A DNA stretch of 6,587 nucleotides from a bacterium (lineage in GTDB: Bacteria; UBP14; UBA6098; B30-G16), in contig JAMOPH010000380.1 of the NCBI GenBank assembly GCA_027064665.1, positions 1-6,587 of the forward strand. The letters run 5' to 3'. Made by a program: the position numbers and the translations under genes. The notes beneath the pieces were generated by a model that saw only the letters and a program-made list of their open reading frames with translations, was not told where the DNA came from and did no database searches. This document shows positions 5,959 to 6,587 of the stretch, one piece after another; within the stretch, counting starts at the first letter, position 1; each line of letters starts with the position of its first letter.

Positions 5959-5975
5959 CGGCGGAGGTCAAAACC

Positions 5976-5994
5976 CAAAAACAGGAGGTTTTTG
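5976..5994 (+). promoter_or_regulatory. Hairpin presenting the rpsB ribosome binding site
   Basis: CAAAAAC (5976-5982) pairs with GTTTTTG (5988-5994), seven pairs, leaving AGGAG (5983-5987) as a five-base loop. The Shine-Dalgarno AGGAGG is 5983-5988, eight bases before the ATG at 5997. The stem is A/U-rich and should be weak, which would suit modulation rather than full blocking. Confidence 0.5.
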
Positions 5995-5996
5995 CG

Positions 5997-6587
5997 ATGC
6001 TAAACATCACGATGGAGCAACTTCTTCAGGCAGGGGTCCATTTCGGGCATCAGAAAAGCCGATGGAACCCCAAAATGAAGCCGTTTTTGTTCGGTATCCG
6101 CAACGGGATTCACATCATTGACCTGCGCAAGACCCTTGAGTGTCTCAAAGAATCTTATGAGGTTATGCGCAACTACGCCGCCAAGGACGCGGTGATACTT
6201 TTTGTCGGCACGAAAAAGCAGATAAAGGACATCATCGCCGAGGAAGCCAAGCGCGCCGGCGTGTTCTGGATGTCCGAAAGGTGGCTTGGCGGCACACTGA
6301 CCAATTTCCGCACCATCCGCGAAAGTGTGCAGAAACTTCGCCAGATTGAAAAGATGTTTGAGGACGGCACCGCCGAACAACTAACCAAAAAGGAACGCCT
6401 GATTCTCCAGAAAAGACGGGAAAAACTCAACACGGTTCTTCAGGGTATCCGCGAGATGGAACGCCTGCCCGATATCGTCTATATCGTGGACACGGTGACC
6501 GAAAAGACCGCCGTTGCCGAAGCCAGAAAATTGGGAATCCCCGTTATGGCGATTGTTGACTCCAACGCCGACCCGGATTTGGTGGAC
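5997..6587 (+). CDS. rpsB: 30S ribosomal protein S2 (uS2), C-terminus off the window
   Basis: 197 codons visible of a family length of roughly 230-300; the frame is open at the right edge. S2 binds late to the small subunit, at the back between head and body near S1. Family text is clear: MEQLLQAGVHFGHQ near the start, RWNPKM and FGIRNGIHIIDLRKT, the central RWLGGTLTNF, and the late PDIVYIVDT block followed by LGIPVMAIVDSNADPD. The start at 5997 (MLNITMEQ) is favoured by AGGAGG eight bases upstream; an internal ATG at 6012 gives MEQLL but would be far from it. tsf (EF-Ts) usually follows rpsB and would be expected just outside the window. Confidence 0.98.
   Translation, partial: MLNITMEQLLQAGVHFGHQKSRWNPKMKPFLFGIRNGIHIIDLRKTLECLKESYEVMRNYAAKDAVILFVGTKKQIKDIIAEEAKRAGVFWMSERWLGGTLTNFRTIRESVQKLRQIEKMFEDGTAEQLTKKERLILQKRREKLNTVLQGIREMERLPDIVYIVDTVTEKTAVAEARKLGIPVMAIVDSNADPDLVD

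Larger units (their letters stand above)
5741..5996 (+). promoter_or_regulatory. 256-bp gap and rpsB leader with several hairpins
   Basis: No gene seen. In order: two copies of TCCGCGG (5764-5770 and 5803-5809) whose CCGCGG cores are palindromic and could pair with each other; a -10-like TAAAAT at 5869-5874 with no good -35; a perfect 8-bp hairpin (5878-5897); a compound hairpin (5913-5958); and a hairpin around the rpsB ribosome binding site (5976-5994). No hairpin followed by a U-tract was found, so no clear terminator for rpsI. In E. coli the rpsB-tsf operon is known to be repressed by S2 through its leader; a similar role here is inferred from structure and position only. Confidence 0.5.

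Noticed and set aside
5911..5960. tRNA-like T-arm text (CCCGAGTTGAATCGGG) upstream of rpsB
   Set aside because: The loop lacks the TTCGAAT pattern, and there is no matching acceptor stem, D-arm or anticodon arm at the right distances. It fits a leader hairpin better.
4790..6010. 406-codon minus-strand frame across rplM, rpsI and the rpsB leader
   Set aside because: Overlaps two certain ribosomal protein genes on the opposite strand, and its translation shows no family features. Shadow.

Overview
The window is bacterial. It carries rplM-rpsI-rpsB in the usual bacterial order, good Shine-Dalgarno sites (AGGAGG/GAGGTGA) and tightly packed operons. Nothing in it fixes the phylum. Three things would fit an uncultivated, probably anaerobic bacterium of the WOR-3 / Cloacimonadota / FCB kind, and this is a low-confidence inference: a long secreted protein of Ig-like repeats with the DTCPP...SGxD...DxAGN layout, a stand-alone two-gene Suf-like operon with one short SufB/D protein, and rplM-rpsI-rpsB as a separate block.

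Left part (1-2927, minus strand): one very large secreted protein, cut by the left window edge. At least 975 residues are visible: a signal peptide, then seven complete tandem Ig-like repeats and the start of an eighth, each about 120-135 residues and opening with DTCPP or a variant. It holds about 49 cysteines and only three lysines. It has its own ribosome binding site and a probable promoter. The long plus-strand open frames over this stretch are antisense shadows.

Middle (3046-4700, minus strand): a two-gene operon, sufC then sufB, overlapping by ATGA. It encodes an Fe-S cluster assembly ATPase and its scaffold partner. The scaffold is about 306 residues, much shorter than E. coli SufB or SufD, and no sufD, sufS, sufU or sufE lies next to it. 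This matches the minimal SmsCB-like form known mainly from archaea and anaerobic bacteria. The start region holds a strong inverted repeat lying over the likely promoter, a candidate operator.

Right part (4802-6587, plus strand): transcribed divergently from sufC. A sigma70-like promoter drives rplM (L13) and rpsI (S9), 33 bp apart. After a 256-bp gap comes rpsB (S2), cut by the right edge at residue 197. The gap holds several hairpins, including a compound three-helix structure and a hairpin that places the rpsB ribosome binding site in its loop; an S2-type autoregulatory leader is a reasonable inference.

The best candidates for something undescribed are the cysteine-rich, lysine-poor repeat protein, the dyad at the suf promoter, the CxxC tail on SufC, and the rpsB leader RNA. 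The genes themselves otherwise belong to known families.
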